Below are positions 42,540 through 51,719 of a DNA stretch of 64,000 nucleotides, piece by piece. A program made the translations under genes and the position numbers. Numbering within the stretch: the stretch's first letter is position 1; each line of letters begins with the position of its first letter. Source of the stretch: Streptomyces canus 299MFChir4.1 (GTDB lineage: Bacteria > Actinomycetota > Actinomycetes > Streptomycetales > Streptomycetaceae); contig NZ_KB911613.1 in the NCBI RefSeq assembly GCF_000383615.1, positions 30,222 to 94,221 on the forward strand, given 5' to 3'. The notes beneath the pieces are model-generated. The model saw only the letters and a list, made by a program, of their open reading frames with translations, made no database searches and was not told the origin of the DNA.

Positions 42540-44708
42540 TCAGCCGCCCCGGTTCCGAGGTCCTGACCCATCGTCTTCCGCAGCCATGGCCGCCCGCACC
42601 CGTTGCTCCTCGCGAGCGGAGCCGACGTCACGTTCCAAGGGGGTGCGGCTTACAGCTGTGGCGAGATCCTCCAAGGCCCGCTTCTGCAGTTCCGCGCCGC
42701 GTCGCAGCACCGGACTCCGGTCCCCGGCGGCGCCCGCCCACGCGTGGAGCGCCTCCTCCACGCGCCCCCAGTCCGGATTCCGGTGCTCGCGCACATCGAC
42801 TGCCGCCCGAGCGGTGTCCGCCTCCAGAGCCGCGGCGAGCCGCTCGGCCTCGGGGGCGAAACGGCTGTCGACCTGCGGGACGTGGCTCTCCATGACCATC
42901 GCCGCCCGGTCGAACCCTTTGAGCGCTTCCTCCGCCTCCTCCGCCTCGCGCGATGTCAGGCCCCTGGGGCGGACCGGTTCCTGCCGTGCCTGGTCGTAGG
43001 CTTCCTTCCAGGCGGCACGTGCCTCCCTGCTCGCCAGCAGGGCCCTGCGCACGTCGGCCCGTTGTTCCGGGGTCGGTTCGGCGTAGCTGCGGAGCACCGC
43101 TGCCGCGTAGCGGCCGTTGGCGGCGAGCCAGTCCGCAAGCCGGCCCGGCAGCCGGGGGGTCTCCCATGCGGGGAACACCACGTACGCCAGCATCGCCAGG
43201 ACCCCGCCGAGCAGGGTGAGCACCACCCGCTCCGGGACCGTCTGCTCCCACGCCTGGCCGCCCATGCCGAGCAGGAAGACGACGTACGCGGCGGTGAAGC
43301 ACTGGGAGTAGGCGTAGCCGGTACGGACCAGCGTGTACGACAGGGCCGCCGATACCACCGCCAGCGCCCCGAACACATGGGCGTCCGGTCCCAGGGCCCG
43401 CACCATCCCGGTGGCGAGCGCGACCCCCGCCAGGGTTCCGGCGAGACGGGCCACCGCTCGCGCGTACGTCCGGTGGAAGTCCGGCCGCATCACCATCACC
43501 GAGGCGATGGGCGCCCAGTAGCCGTGGTGCAGGGGCAGCCGGGAAGCGATCAGATAGCCGAGCGTCGCCACCGCCGCGAGGCGGACGGCATGCCGGAACA
43601 CAGGCGAGTCCCGGCGGAGTTCTGGGCGGACCGCCCGGACGACGACCGGGAGGAGCCTGAACATGGTCGGGCGCACCAGGAACTGGGCGCTCGCGGGTCC
43701 GTGCGGCGCAGGCGTCTTGTCGCGCGCCTCGCCGCTCCCGGCGATCTCCAACGCCTCGCTGAGCAGCTCCACGAGCCGCTCGGCGGCCTGCCGCGCGGGC
43801 CCCTCCAGCACCTCGTGCTCGGCGTGCAAAGCCTCCACCGCCCCGTTCGGCACCTCGGTGGGAGTGCCGCGTCGGACCGTACGGGCGGCCGCGTCCAGGA
43901 CGTCGGCGGCCGCGGCGAGCAACTCCCGTGCGCGGTCCCGCCCGGGCCCCTCCGCCGGGGCGCCGACGTCGGGATCGGCGAGCGCGGCGACGACCGGAAC
44001 AATGCGCTCGGCGAGGCCCCGGGGGCCGTGCAGGACGGGGGGCCGCGTGCGAGCCTGTGACGGTGTCACGGCAGCCGCGTCCCGGGCCGTCATCAACGGC
44101 TCCGGTTCGAACGGCGCGGTGGGGTCGTGCCGCAGCCTGCGGGCGTAGTCCGCCACGGAGGCCAGGGCGTCGGCGAGCGCGTCACGATGCGCCCCCCAAC
44201 GGCGGACCGGGAACAGCAGAATCAGCACGGCCTGCGCCACGCCCCCCAGTGCGATGACCCCGGCGTGCTCCAGGGCGCGCCCGACACTCGTGGGCAGGGT
44301 GATGGTCACCAGCATGCTGCCGACCGTCGTCGCAGCGACGATCCCAGCGGTCGAGCCGAGAGCCCACGCCAGCCCCGCGGCAAAGGCCCATACGGCCAGC
44401 AGTGGGAGGAACGTCACGAGTCGCCCTGCCGCCAGGTAGCCCACGAACGTGCTGAGCGCCAGACCCGCGCCCGCACTGAGCGCGATCACCTTGCGCGGAC
44501 GCCAAGTGCGCTGGAAGGTGGCCCCACCCGCAGAGTAGGCACCCAGGGCGGCGGACGCGGCGTACGCAGGGGAGACCAGCCACAGCGCCAACCCGACGAC
44601 GATCGCCACTCCGGCTGCCGTGCGCAGCGCGAGCAGGGGCTCCAGCCGCGTCTCCTCGATTGTGAGCCCTGATCGCATGACCTCCGCGAAGGCCCGCAGC
44701 CATCTCAC
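42540..44708 (-). CDS. FUSC-family membrane protein
   Basis: About 722 residues. The N-terminal half has six or so membrane segments (from LRTAAGVAIVVGLALWLVSPA to AQAVLILLFPV), then a cytoplasmic stretch, a second membrane block (RLPLHHGYWAPIASVMVMRPDFHRTYARAVARLAGTLAG, the FUSC signature region) and a charged helical C-terminus. Such proteins resemble YccS and aromatic-acid exporters. The start is uncertain: GTG 44708 begins VRWLRAFAEVMRSGLTIEE without a strong ribosome site; upstream codons stay open to 44810. Confidence 0.85.
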   Translation of the reverse strand: MRWLRAFAEVMRSGLTIEETRLEPLLALRTAAGVAIVVGLALWLVSPAYAASAALGAYSAGGATFQRTWRPRKVIALSAGAGLALSTFVGYLAAGRLVTFLPLLAVWAFAAGLAWALGSTAGIVAATTVGSMLVTITLPTSVGRALEHAGVIALGGVAQAVLILLFPVRRWGAHRDALADALASVADYARRLRHDPTAPFEPEPLMTARDAAAVTPSQARTRPPVLHGPRGLAERIVPVVAALADPDVGAPAEGPGRDRARELLAAAADVLDAAARTVRRGTPTEVPNGAVEALHAEHEVLEGPARQAAERLVELLSEALEIAGSGEARDKTPAPHGPASAQFLVRPTMFRLLPVVVRAVRPELRRDSPVFRHAVRLAAVATLGYLIASRLPLHHGYWAPIASVMVMRPDFHRTYARAVARLAGTLAGVALATGMVRALGPDAHVFGALAVVSAALSYTLVRTGYAYSQCFTAAYVVFLLGMGGQAWEQTVPERVVLTLLGGVLAMLAYVVFPAWETPRLPGRLADWLAANGRYAAAVLRSYAEPTPEQRADVRRALLASREARAAWKEAYDQARQEPVRPRGLTSREAEEAEEALKGFDRAAMVMESHVPQVDSRFAPEAERLAAALEADTARAAVDVREHRNPDWGRVEEALHAWAGAAGDRSPVLRRGAELQKRALEDLATAVSRTPLERDVGSAREEQRVRAAMAAEDDGSGPRNRGG

Positions 44709-45532
44709 GGGTGTGAGCCTAACCGGAACGCGCTGCCGGGTCGCGTCGGCTGCGCCGCCGCCTCTGTGCTTGCCGGTTATGCCGGCCAGCGGTGAGCGGC
44801 GATGCCGCACGGGCGTCCGGGAACCGGTCGTGCCGGTGTCGGTTCAATTCGAGTGTGGCGACGTTCCTGTTCGCGCTCGGAGTAGGCGGCTGCCCGGATC
44901 GCCTCGTCGCTCTCCAGGCCTGATCCCAATGCGCCGCCCACCGTGGCCGGCCGCCAGGGCTTTCGACAAGCCCGGCACCAACAGCCACGTACCGAAGATC
45001 GTCAGTCCCCTTCTCACCGATCGGGCCCGGATGAACAGGCGCGAAACGATTGACGAAGGACCCCGGAAGCGGCTGTTCCGTGTTCGTGATTCAGATTCAC
45101 AGCGAGCTTGCGCCCGTTGGAGTGCAGCGGGAGATCGGTGAGGGCCACGACGACGGGCCATGCGCTTCGCGATCTGCGTCAACGTGTCCGGATCCGCCAG
45201 GAGAGCCACGCGCCGGCCACCGCCGGCAGGTGCGGGCTGTGCGGCCAGTTCTCCTCGTCTTCCCGCCAGGGAGCCTGCTCCACCAGCAAGGAGCCGGGGT
45301 GGTCCGCTGCAACCAGCCCTGGCTGTTCACCAGCCTCTCCCGAGCGGCTCCCCGGCTTGTTGTCCACCGCGGCGACGGCCCCTCCTTCGGACGCCTGGGC
45401 CTGGCAGGGCAATACAGGGCAGCCAATTGGGCCCGACATGCGCATGCGTTCGCGCACCCCCGTCGGCCAGGCTGACTGCCAAGCCCAGAGGACCGGGAGT
45501 CACCCCGGCGTCCGCAGCTGGAGGTTGCCGTC
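44709..45532. other. 824-bp gap, possibly holding decayed coding sequence
   Basis: No intact gene was recognised and G+C is a little lower than around it. On the minus strand short protein-like pieces appear in different frames: VALTDLPLHSNGRKLAVNL (about 45160-45100), followed further on by a frame with TIFGTWLLVPGLSKALAAG (about 45005-44950). They recall conserved actinobacterial membrane proteins with a LTDLP block, but the frame changes and stops suggest a remnant. This reading is tentative. Confidence 0.35.
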
Positions 45533-45982
45533 ATGACCGTGATGTCCATCGCCAGGTTCGAAAGGTTCTTCCGCGCGGCCGCGGGGCTGGACGTCGACAA
45601 GAACGATCTCAAGCGCTACAACGACTTCGTCGACGCCAAGCTCTACGACCTGCTGACCGTCGCCCAGGCCACCGCCAAGGCCAATGGGCGTGACGTCATC
45701 CGGACCTGTGACCTACCGATCACGAAGGGCCTGCAGGAGAGTATTCACCGTTTCCGGAAGATCGACCAGGAAGTAGAACTCAAGCCGATCCTGGAACAGC
45801 TCGCCACCCACCCCGCTCTGGACCGCACGCCCGACGAGGAGACCGAGGAGGCCTATCCGGACATCATCGGCGGGCTCAGCCTGGCCCTTGCCCAGAGCTT
45901 CAAGATCCTCCACCCCGACCTGAAGAACCCCCAGACCCAGCACTGGGACGAGGCCCGAGCCGTCTTCGACCTCCTGCTGTGA
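45533..45982 (+). CDS. DUF1931 family protein (histone-fold-like)
   Basis: 149 residues: MTVMSIARFERFFRAAAGLDVDKNDLKRYNDFV, then TVAQATAKANGRDVIRTCDLPITKGLQ. Bacterial DUF1931 proteins have a histone-like double fold, of unknown cellular role. A GGAGG site lies 8 nt before the ATG. It sits alone on the plus strand at the edge of the stress island, with a long hairpin downstream. Confidence 0.88.
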   Translation: MTVMSIARFERFFRAAAGLDVDKNDLKRYNDFVDAKLYDLLTVAQATAKANGRDVIRTCDLPITKGLQESIHRFRKIDQEVELKPILEQLATHPALDRTPDEETEEAYPDIIGGLSLALAQSFKILHPDLKNPQTQHWDEARAVFDLLL

Positions 45983-46118
45983 GGTGGCGACCGGACCAGG
46001 CTGCGGCCATACAGCGTCAACGCGCTCTGCCTCCCCGGCTGCCGCAACGATCCCGCCGCCCCGCCGCAGGGCTCGTCCACGTCCAGGACCGCTGGATGCC
46101 GAGCGATCCGCAGCGGTT

Positions 46119-46158
46119 GCACATGCCCACCGGTGTATGTCCACCGGTGGGCATGTGC
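46119..46158. terminator. 17-bp perfect hairpin between convergent genes
   Basis: GCACATGCCCACCGGTG (46119-46135) and its exact reverse complement (46142-46158) enclose the loop TATGTC. It lies between the DUF1931 stop and the broken DUF2267 gene and may terminate both directions. No T-run follows, and it could instead be a protein-binding site. Confidence 0.6.
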
Positions 46159-46209
46159 TGTGGTGCAACTGCGGCCACCCGCCTCCGTTGCAGATCTCCT
46201 CTGCTCGGA

Positions 46210-46550
46210 TCACGGCAAGAGCGCGGCAAACGAGTTCGGCACCCGGGATTTGAGGTGCTGCCATTCACCGGCGCTCACATGGCGCTCCAGAGTCTTCAGT
46301 ACGCCGGCGTCTCGGCCGGTTTCCAGCCGTCGTAGTAGATGCCTCTGATGAGGGTCGGCAGTTGGGCGCCGAACTGTACGGCCGTCTCGACCGGGAGACG
46401 ATCCCGGAGCGGGTGCAGCACGGCCCGAAGTGCCGCGTACGACTGCTTGCGCCGGTCTCTGGGCCACTCGAAGGCCTCCTCGACGTCCTTCAGGAGCCGA
46501 TTCGCCTTGTCCACCATGGTGTCGAACGAGGAGAAACCTGTCTCAACCAT
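46210..46550 (-). pseudogene. broken DUF2267 gene
   Basis: The frame from ATG 46550 gives 84 residues of a DUF2267 protein (MVETGFSSFDTMVDKANRLL ... LPTLIRGIYYDGWKPAE) and stops at 46296. The usual end of the family, here ERHVSAGEWQHLKSRVPNSF, continues in another frame to a stop at 46210. About 30 residues expected between the two halves are missing. A deletion with frameshift explains this. It lies 36 nt after an intact DUF2267 gene. Confidence 0.75.
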
Positions 46551-46586
46551 TTTTCGTGGGCCTTTCGTTCTGGGCGTCTCACGGGC

Positions 46587-46979
46587 TCAGTCCGCGAGGT
46601 CGGCCTTGCCGAACAGCACGGCGTAACTGGAGGGGAGTTGGCTGATGACCTGGTTCAGTTCTCCGCCGGTGACAGCCTCGGCAACGGTGGTCAGGACCGC
46701 GCTGGCGTCCCATTCCGCCGTACGCGGCCGGGCATCGGTGCGTTCGGCGACCCGGCGGTAGAACTCTTCGATCCCGAAGCTCTGCGCCTGCTGCGGCGTG
46801 GCTCGGTCCAGAACTTGTCCCAGCGGGCCGGGCAGCTGGGACGCGAGGTCTTTGACCTCTCCGGGGCTGATGCGTTGGGCCAGCACTTCCAGCACGGCGT
46901 TGGTGACGTGCGCGGCTTCGGCCTGGTCCTTGTATTCGCCCAGCTCGCGTACACGGGCGAGGAATCCGTCGTATTTCAT
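46587..46979 (-). CDS. DUF2267 family protein
   Basis: 130 residues, full-length for the family, with the repeated half pattern: AHVTNAVLEVLAQRISPGEVKDLASQLP and AVLTTVAEAVTGGELNQVISQLP. An AAGGAGG site lies 5 nt before the ATG. Function unknown; such genes are frequent in stress and dormancy-like regions of actinobacteria. Confidence 0.88.
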   Translation of the reverse strand: MKYDGFLARVRELGEYKDQAEAAHVTNAVLEVLAQRISPGEVKDLASQLPGPLGQVLDRATPQQAQSFGIEEFYRRVAERTDARPRTAEWDASAVLTTVAEAVTGGELNQVISQLPSSYAVLFGKADLAD

Positions 46980-47046
46980 CGCTGCCTCCTTGTGTCCCGG
47001 TCACCGCTGGTCAGGATGGTGCCTGGTGCGCTGTGCGCCGGCCGGG

Positions 47047-48930
47047 TCAGTCCGTCGGCGCGTAGCTGCCGTTCGCAAGGCTCTTGGCCCGGGACTCCCG
47101 CTCGGCCTCACGCAGGGCGCGGCGGAAGCGGCCGGGGCCCCAGGAACGGCCGCCCACGGCCTGTTCGAGTCGGTCGCGGCTCGTCGGGCCGGCTTCCTGG
47201 AGTGTGTGGGTGATCTGTTCGATCTCGTCGTCGAGGCCTTGTTCGGCCATGGCGGACGTACGGCTTGCCGTGCCCGCGGTGCCGGCCATCCCCGGCGAGT
47301 ACAGAGTGCTGCCCGGTCCGGTGCCCGGGCGATAGCGACGGGCTCCGGCGCGCTCCCGCTCCCGGCGGCGGGCGGTGCGGTCGGCGATACGCAGGTCCCG
47401 CTCGTGCGCGGCCCGCCGGACGTGCGCGGGCCGGATGCGGTCCCGTGCCTCCTGTGGCGCGACCTCGTCGCGCGAGGCTGCCTCGGCTTCCTCGGCGGTG
47501 AGCGGCCGGGCGATGTTCTCCAGGGACTGTTGTTCGGCCCGGACACCGAAGAACACCTCGGCCAGCCCGCCCAGCGCCATGGCTGCCGCTCCGACGAGGA
47601 AGCCGATGGCCACCAGGTTGGCATCGCCACTGTGGATCAGGTGGCCGAACAGCAGCGGGCCGGTGATTCCGCCCACGGCCGTGCCGATCGCGAAGAACAG
47701 CGAGATGGACAGGGCTCGGGTCTCCATGGGGAAGACCTCGCTCACCGTCAAGTAGGCCGAGCTCGCTCCCGCGGACGCCACGAAGAAGGTCAGCGAGACC
47801 AGCAGGAAGAACGACCATGTCGTCAGGGAGCCGTTGATCAGCAGGACGGCGAGGACGGCTGCCACGACTGCCGAGCCGAAGTAGGTGCCCGCGATCATCG
47901 GCTTCCTGCCGACGGTGTCGAACAGTCGGCCGAGAAGGAGTGGTCCGAGGAAGTTGACGATCGCGAAGATGGCAAGGTAATAGGGGATCGAGCCGGAGCC
48001 GATGTCGAAGAAGCCGTTCAGGATCGTGCCCAGGTCGAAGACGATCGCGTTGTACAGGAACGCCTGTCCGACGAAGAGCGCCAGACCGAGGAGGGCGCGA
48101 CGCGGGTACCGCCGCAGAGCCACGGCGGCGATCTCCCTGAACGGGATGACGTCGCGCTGTCGTACGGTGACCGCCTCGCCCGGTTCCGGCAGATCGAGGC
48201 CGGTCTCTTGGCGTACTTCGGCCTCGATCTGGTCGACGATGCGTTCAGCCTCGGCTTGGTGCCCGTGGATGAACAGCCAGCGCGGACTTTCCGGCACGTG
48301 GCGGCGTACCAGCATGATGCCCAGGCCCAGAATGCCGCCCAGACCGAAGGCCAGCCTCCAGCCGAGGTCCGCCGGCAGAAGACTCTCGTTGAGAAGCAGG
48401 ACGGCGACCAGGCTGCCGGTCGCCGCACCGACCCAGTAGCTGCCGTTGATGGCCAGATCCACCTGCCCACGGTTGCGGGCAGGAATCAGCTCGTCGATGG
48501 CCGAGTTGATCGCGGCATACTCTCCGCCGATGCCCATACCGGTGACGAAGCGGGCGAGGTAGAGGTACCAGGCGTCGTGGGCGAACGCGGTCGCGACGGT
48601 GGCGAGGATGTAGATGCCGAGCGTGAGCATGAACAGCTTCTTGCGCCCGTAGCGGTCGGTGAGCCTCCCGAACAGGAGAGCGCCCGCACAGGCGCCTGCC
48701 ACGTAGATGGCGGCGGCAGTGCCGATGTCGGCGCTGGTCAGGTTGATGCCGCTGTCCGGCTCGGTCATACGGGCGGCAACCGCCCCGACGATGGTCACTT
48801 CGAGCCCGTCCAGAATCCAGACGGTTCCCAGGCCGATGACGATCCGCCAATGGAATCGGGACCACGGCAGCCGGTCGAGCCGGGCGGGGACCTTGGTCGT
48901 GACGACACCGAGTTCGGCAGTGGTGGTCAT
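47047..48930 (-). CDS. MFS transporter, sugar-porter type, with long C-terminal tail
   Basis: 627 residues. Residues 1 to about 440 hold twelve membrane segments with GRLTDRYGRKKLF between TM2 and TM3 and PESPRWLF after TM6, typical of sugar/organic-acid porters. The remaining about 180 residues are hydrophilic: an Arg/Glu-rich coiled segment, then QGLDDEIEQITHTLQEAGPTSRDRLEQAVGGRSWGPGRFRRAL, which resembles a small winged-helix fold. This tail is unusual. Start ATG 48930 follows GAGGAGG. The substrate cannot be told. Confidence 0.85.
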   Translation of the reverse strand: MTTTAELGVVTTKVPARLDRLPWSRFHWRIVIGLGTVWILDGLEVTIVGAVAARMTEPDSGINLTSADIGTAAAIYVAGACAGALLFGRLTDRYGRKKLFMLTLGIYILATVATAFAHDAWYLYLARFVTGMGIGGEYAAINSAIDELIPARNRGQVDLAINGSYWVGAATGSLVAVLLLNESLLPADLGWRLAFGLGGILGLGIMLVRRHVPESPRWLFIHGHQAEAERIVDQIEAEVRQETGLDLPEPGEAVTVRQRDVIPFREIAAVALRRYPRRALLGLALFVGQAFLYNAIVFDLGTILNGFFDIGSGSIPYYLAIFAIVNFLGPLLLGRLFDTVGRKPMIAGTYFGSAVVAAVLAVLLINGSLTTWSFFLLVSLTFFVASAGASSAYLTVSEVFPMETRALSISLFFAIGTAVGGITGPLLFGHLIHSGDANLVAIGFLVGAAAMALGGLAEVFFGVRAEQQSLENIARPLTAEEAEAASRDEVAPQEARDRIRPAHVRRAAHERDLRIADRTARRRERERAGARRYRPGTGPGSTLYSPGMAGTAGTASRTSAMAEQGLDDEIEQITHTLQEAGPTSRDRLEQAVGGRSWGPGRFRRALREAERESRAKSLANGSYAPTD

Positions 48931-49019
48931 GCCATGCCTCCTCGTTCAGGGCCATGGGCTGTCACCTGGAGAGGGACAGAACGGGCTGAAGCAGGCAGAT
49001 CTGCATAGAGTGGTCTGCT

Positions 49020-49301
49020 GTGCTGCGCTGCCGCCTTCTGGGACACCGTTTTCGCTTTCGCCATGAGGGCGACACGATGCGCTGGCACTGCGCGCGTGGG
49101 TGTGGAACGGAGGGAAGCAAGCGATATCCGACGGCCCAGGACGCCGAGCGCTACGCCCGCGCATTCGACCGCGAGGACCAGGCCGACATCGGCCGACGAG
49201 CACCGCTGGGCCTGCTTCCCCTTCGGCTGCTGCGCGCCTGGCGCCTGCGGGGCCGAAAGGAAGCCGGTGGGGAGCCACCTGCCGCGTCTCCGCCGCCGTG
49301 A
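49020..49301 (+). CDS. small Cys-containing hypothetical protein (DUF1660-like)
   Basis: 93 residues from GTG 49020. CRLLGH near the start and WHCARGCG form a possible C-H-C-C metal site; the rest, PTAQDAERYARAFDREDQADIGRRAPLGLLPLRLLRA-like, recurs in actinobacterial small proteins. No good ribosome site was found. It runs opposite to its neighbours. Confidence 0.6.
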   Translation: MLRCRLLGHRFRFRHEGDTMRWHCARGCGTEGSKRYPTAQDAERYARAFDREDQADIGRRAPLGLLPLRLLRAWRLRGRKEAGGEPPAASPPP

Positions 49302-49396
49302 GGGGGTGCGGACGTCGTTCATGAGTCCCTCGGTGTCGAGCCTCGGCCGCCCGGCCGCGGTGCCGGACATGTGTCCGGAACCGCGGCGTTCGGGTC

Positions 49397-49894
49397 TCAG
49401 CCCTTGCTCTCGGTGCTTTCACTCGTCTCGCTGATCTCGATGTGCCGGGGCTTTGCGACCTCGGCCTTGGGGACGGTGATGTTGAGCATCCCGTCCGAGA
49501 TCTGCGCATTGATCTTCTCGGTGTCGAGCTCTCCGGGCAGCCGCAGCCGGTACTCGAAGGACCCGGTGCGGCGGGTGCTCCGGCGCAGGACGCCTTTGCG
49601 TTCCTTCTCCTTGATCTCTCCGGTGACCACCAGCTCCTGGCCGTTCGCCTCGACGTTGATGTCCTTCTTCTTGACGCCGGGGAGTTCGATCTCGACGTGG
49701 AAGGCGTCGTCGGACTCCGTGACATCCGCCAGGGGCGTCCACGCGACTGCGGGCGCCGCGGTTCCCACCGTGGATTCCATCAGCCCGCTCATCTCGCTGA
49801 GCAGTTGATCGAACTCAGTCAGTGGATTGCGTGCCCAGCCGACGGGCCTGTCCTGCATTGCGCCACCGCGGTGGCGCCGGACGGGCGTGGCCAT
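49397..49894 (-). CDS. Hsp20 small heat-shock protein
   Basis: About 165 residues. An alpha-crystallin domain (about 55-145) with VEIELPGVKKKDINVEANG, RSTRRTGSFEYRLRLPG and ISDGMLNITVPKAE is clear. It binds unfolding proteins without ATP and passes them to DnaK/ClpB, which are encoded nearby. ATG 49894 is favoured because GGAGG is 8 nt upstream; ATG 49900 is also in frame. It is separated by 43 nt from the redox gene upstream on this strand. Confidence 0.93.
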   Translation of the reverse strand: MATPVRRHRGGAMQDRPVGWARNPLTEFDQLLSEMSGLMESTVGTAAPAVAWTPLADVTESDDAFHVEIELPGVKKKDINVEANGQELVVTGEIKEKERKGVLRRSTRRTGSFEYRLRLPGELDTEKINAQISDGMLNITVPKAEVAKPRHIEISETSESTESKG

Positions 49895-49937
49895 GGCCAT
49901 CGCCTCCTTCTCCTTCTCGTGGTGTCCCCGCTGGGCG

Positions 49938-51719
49938 TCATGCGAGCCAAGCGGACTGTTTCGGACGGGTGTGCGGGGAGGTGTCGGTGTTGCCGGGCGC
50001 GGCGGTGCGGCCCAGGTAGCGGTGCACGAAGTGGATGCTCATCGCGCCTTCGCCGACCGCGGAGGCCACGCGCTTCACCGAGCCGCTGCGCAGATCGCCG
50101 GCGGCGAAGACGCCGGGCAGGCTGGTCTCCAACGTCAGGCAGTCGCGGCCCTGGCTCTGCCACAGTTCGGGAACGGAGGAGGCCTGCGCCTCCGCCCCGG
50201 TGAGCACGAAGCCGCGCGCGTCGAGAGCGAGCACGCCGGACAGCCAATCGGTGTGCGGGTCGGCGCCGGTGAAGACGAACAGCGCCCGCACCTCAAGGGG
50301 GCGGTGCTCGCCCGTACGGTGGTCGACCACGGTGACCGCCTCTAGCGTCTTGTCGCCCAGTGCCTCGGTCACCTCGGTGTGCAGGAGCACCCGCACTCGG
50401 GGGTGGCGCTCGATCTGATCGATCAGATAGCGGGACATGTGCGCATCGAGGCTCGGACCACGGACGAGCAGATACACCTGCGGTGCGTATCCGGCCAGGA
50501 AGAGCACCGCCTGCCCCGCGGAGTTGCCGCCGCCGACCACCGCCACCGGGTCGGTACGGCACTGCTGCGCCTCGTAGACGGTCGCCGAGTAGTGGACGCT
50601 GGTGCCCTCCAAAGGCTCGATGCCGGGCACCCGGAGGCGGCGGTAGCGGGCGCCGGTGGCCAGGACGACGGTACGGGCGGTGACCTCGCTGCCGTCGGCG
50701 AACCCGACGGCGTAGTGGTCGTCCCGCCGCTCGAGCCGGGCCGCCTCCGCCGGGACGCTGATCCGGGCGCCGAACTTCTCCGCCTGGAGCACGGCGCGCT
50801 CGGTGAGTTCGGCGCCGGAGATGCCTGAAGGGAAGCCGAGCAGATTCTCGATGCGGGACGACGTCCCGGCCTGGCCGCCGGTGGCCAGCGCCTCGACCAC
50901 GGTCGTGCCGAGGCCCTCCGAGGCGGCGTTCACCGCGGCGGCGAGACCGGCCGGACCGGAGCCGACGATGAGGAGGTCGCCGCGGCCGTTGCCCGGTTCC
51001 AGGGCCGGCAGGCCGATGAACCGGGCCAGTTCGGCGTTGCTCGGATTGCGCAGCAGGGTCGTGTCCCGCCAGATCACCAGCGGCGTCTGCTCCGGCCCGA
51101 CCCCGAAGCGGCGCAGCAATGCCTCGGCCTCCTTGTCCGTCTCCAGATCGATCCAGCGGTGCGGCAGCCGGTTGCGGGCGGCGAACTCGCGCAGCCGACG
51201 GGTGTCGGGCGAGTAGCGCGAGCCGATGATGCGGAAACCGGCGCCCTGTCCGACGAGCAGAGCGCGACGCCCCAGGCAGGCGCGCAGCACCACATCACCG
51301 AGGGTGGGGTCCCGGGTCACCAGGTCGCGCAGCTGGTCCATGGACAGGACGAGGATCTCGCCGGGGTCCCTGACCACGGCGGTGTAGAAGGCCACCTGTC
51401 CGTTGAGGAGGCCGAGTTCGCCGATGAAGCGGCCGGGGCCGTGCACACGCAGCAGGTGTTCATCGGGCGTGCCGTAGTTCTCGATGATGGCGACAGAGCC
51501 ACTGAGGACGACGTAGAACGTCTCGCACCGCTGCCCCTCCCGGATCAGCTCGTCACCGGCGTCAACCGCGCGCCGCCGGCCGTGCTCCGCCAGGCGGGCG
51601 ATCTGGTCGTCCCTCAGGCGGGGATAGGCGCCGTAGATGTCAGGAGTCTCGAAGGGGACGCTTTCCTCCGCCTCGTCCGGCACCGAGGGCCCGTCGGGTC
51701 GCGTCTCGTCGCCGGGCAT
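49938..51719 (-). CDS. cyclic-nucleotide-binding / TrxR-like flavoprotein fusion
   Basis: 593 residues with three parts: a cNMP-binding domain (about 20-145, FYVVLSGSVAIIENYG, PGRFIGELGLLNGQ), a glutaredoxin-like segment without CxxC (GSRYSPDTRRLREFAARN), and a thioredoxin-reductase-like FAD/NAD(P)H module (IVGSGPAGLAAA, VVGGGNSAGQA, GVFAAGDL). The CATC disulfide site of true TrxR is replaced by SATV; a single Cys follows nearby (AQQC). It may therefore not reduce thioredoxin directly. Its ATG overlaps the stop of the UBP gene. Confidence 0.9.
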   Translation of the reverse strand: MPGDETRPDGPSVPDEAEESVPFETPDIYGAYPRLRDDQIARLAEHGRRRAVDAGDELIREGQRCETFYVVLSGSVAIIENYGTPDEHLLRVHGPGRFIGELGLLNGQVAFYTAVVRDPGEILVLSMDQLRDLVTRDPTLGDVVLRACLGRRALLVGQGAGFRIIGSRYSPDTRRLREFAARNRLPHRWIDLETDKEAEALLRRFGVGPEQTPLVIWRDTTLLRNPSNAELARFIGLPALEPGNGRGDLLIVGSGPAGLAAAVNAASEGLGTTVVEALATGGQAGTSSRIENLLGFPSGISGAELTERAVLQAEKFGARISVPAEAARLERRDDHYAVGFADGSEVTARTVVLATGARYRRLRVPGIEPLEGTSVHYSATVYEAQQCRTDPVAVVGGGNSAGQAVLFLAGYAPQVYLLVRGPSLDAHMSRYLIDQIERHPRVRVLLHTEVTEALGDKTLEAVTVVDHRTGEHRPLEVRALFVFTGADPHTDWLSGVLALDARGFVLTGAEAQASSVPELWQSQGRDCLTLETSLPGVFAAGDLRSGSVKRVASAVGEGAMSIHFVHRYLGRTAAPGNTDTSPHTRPKQSAWLA

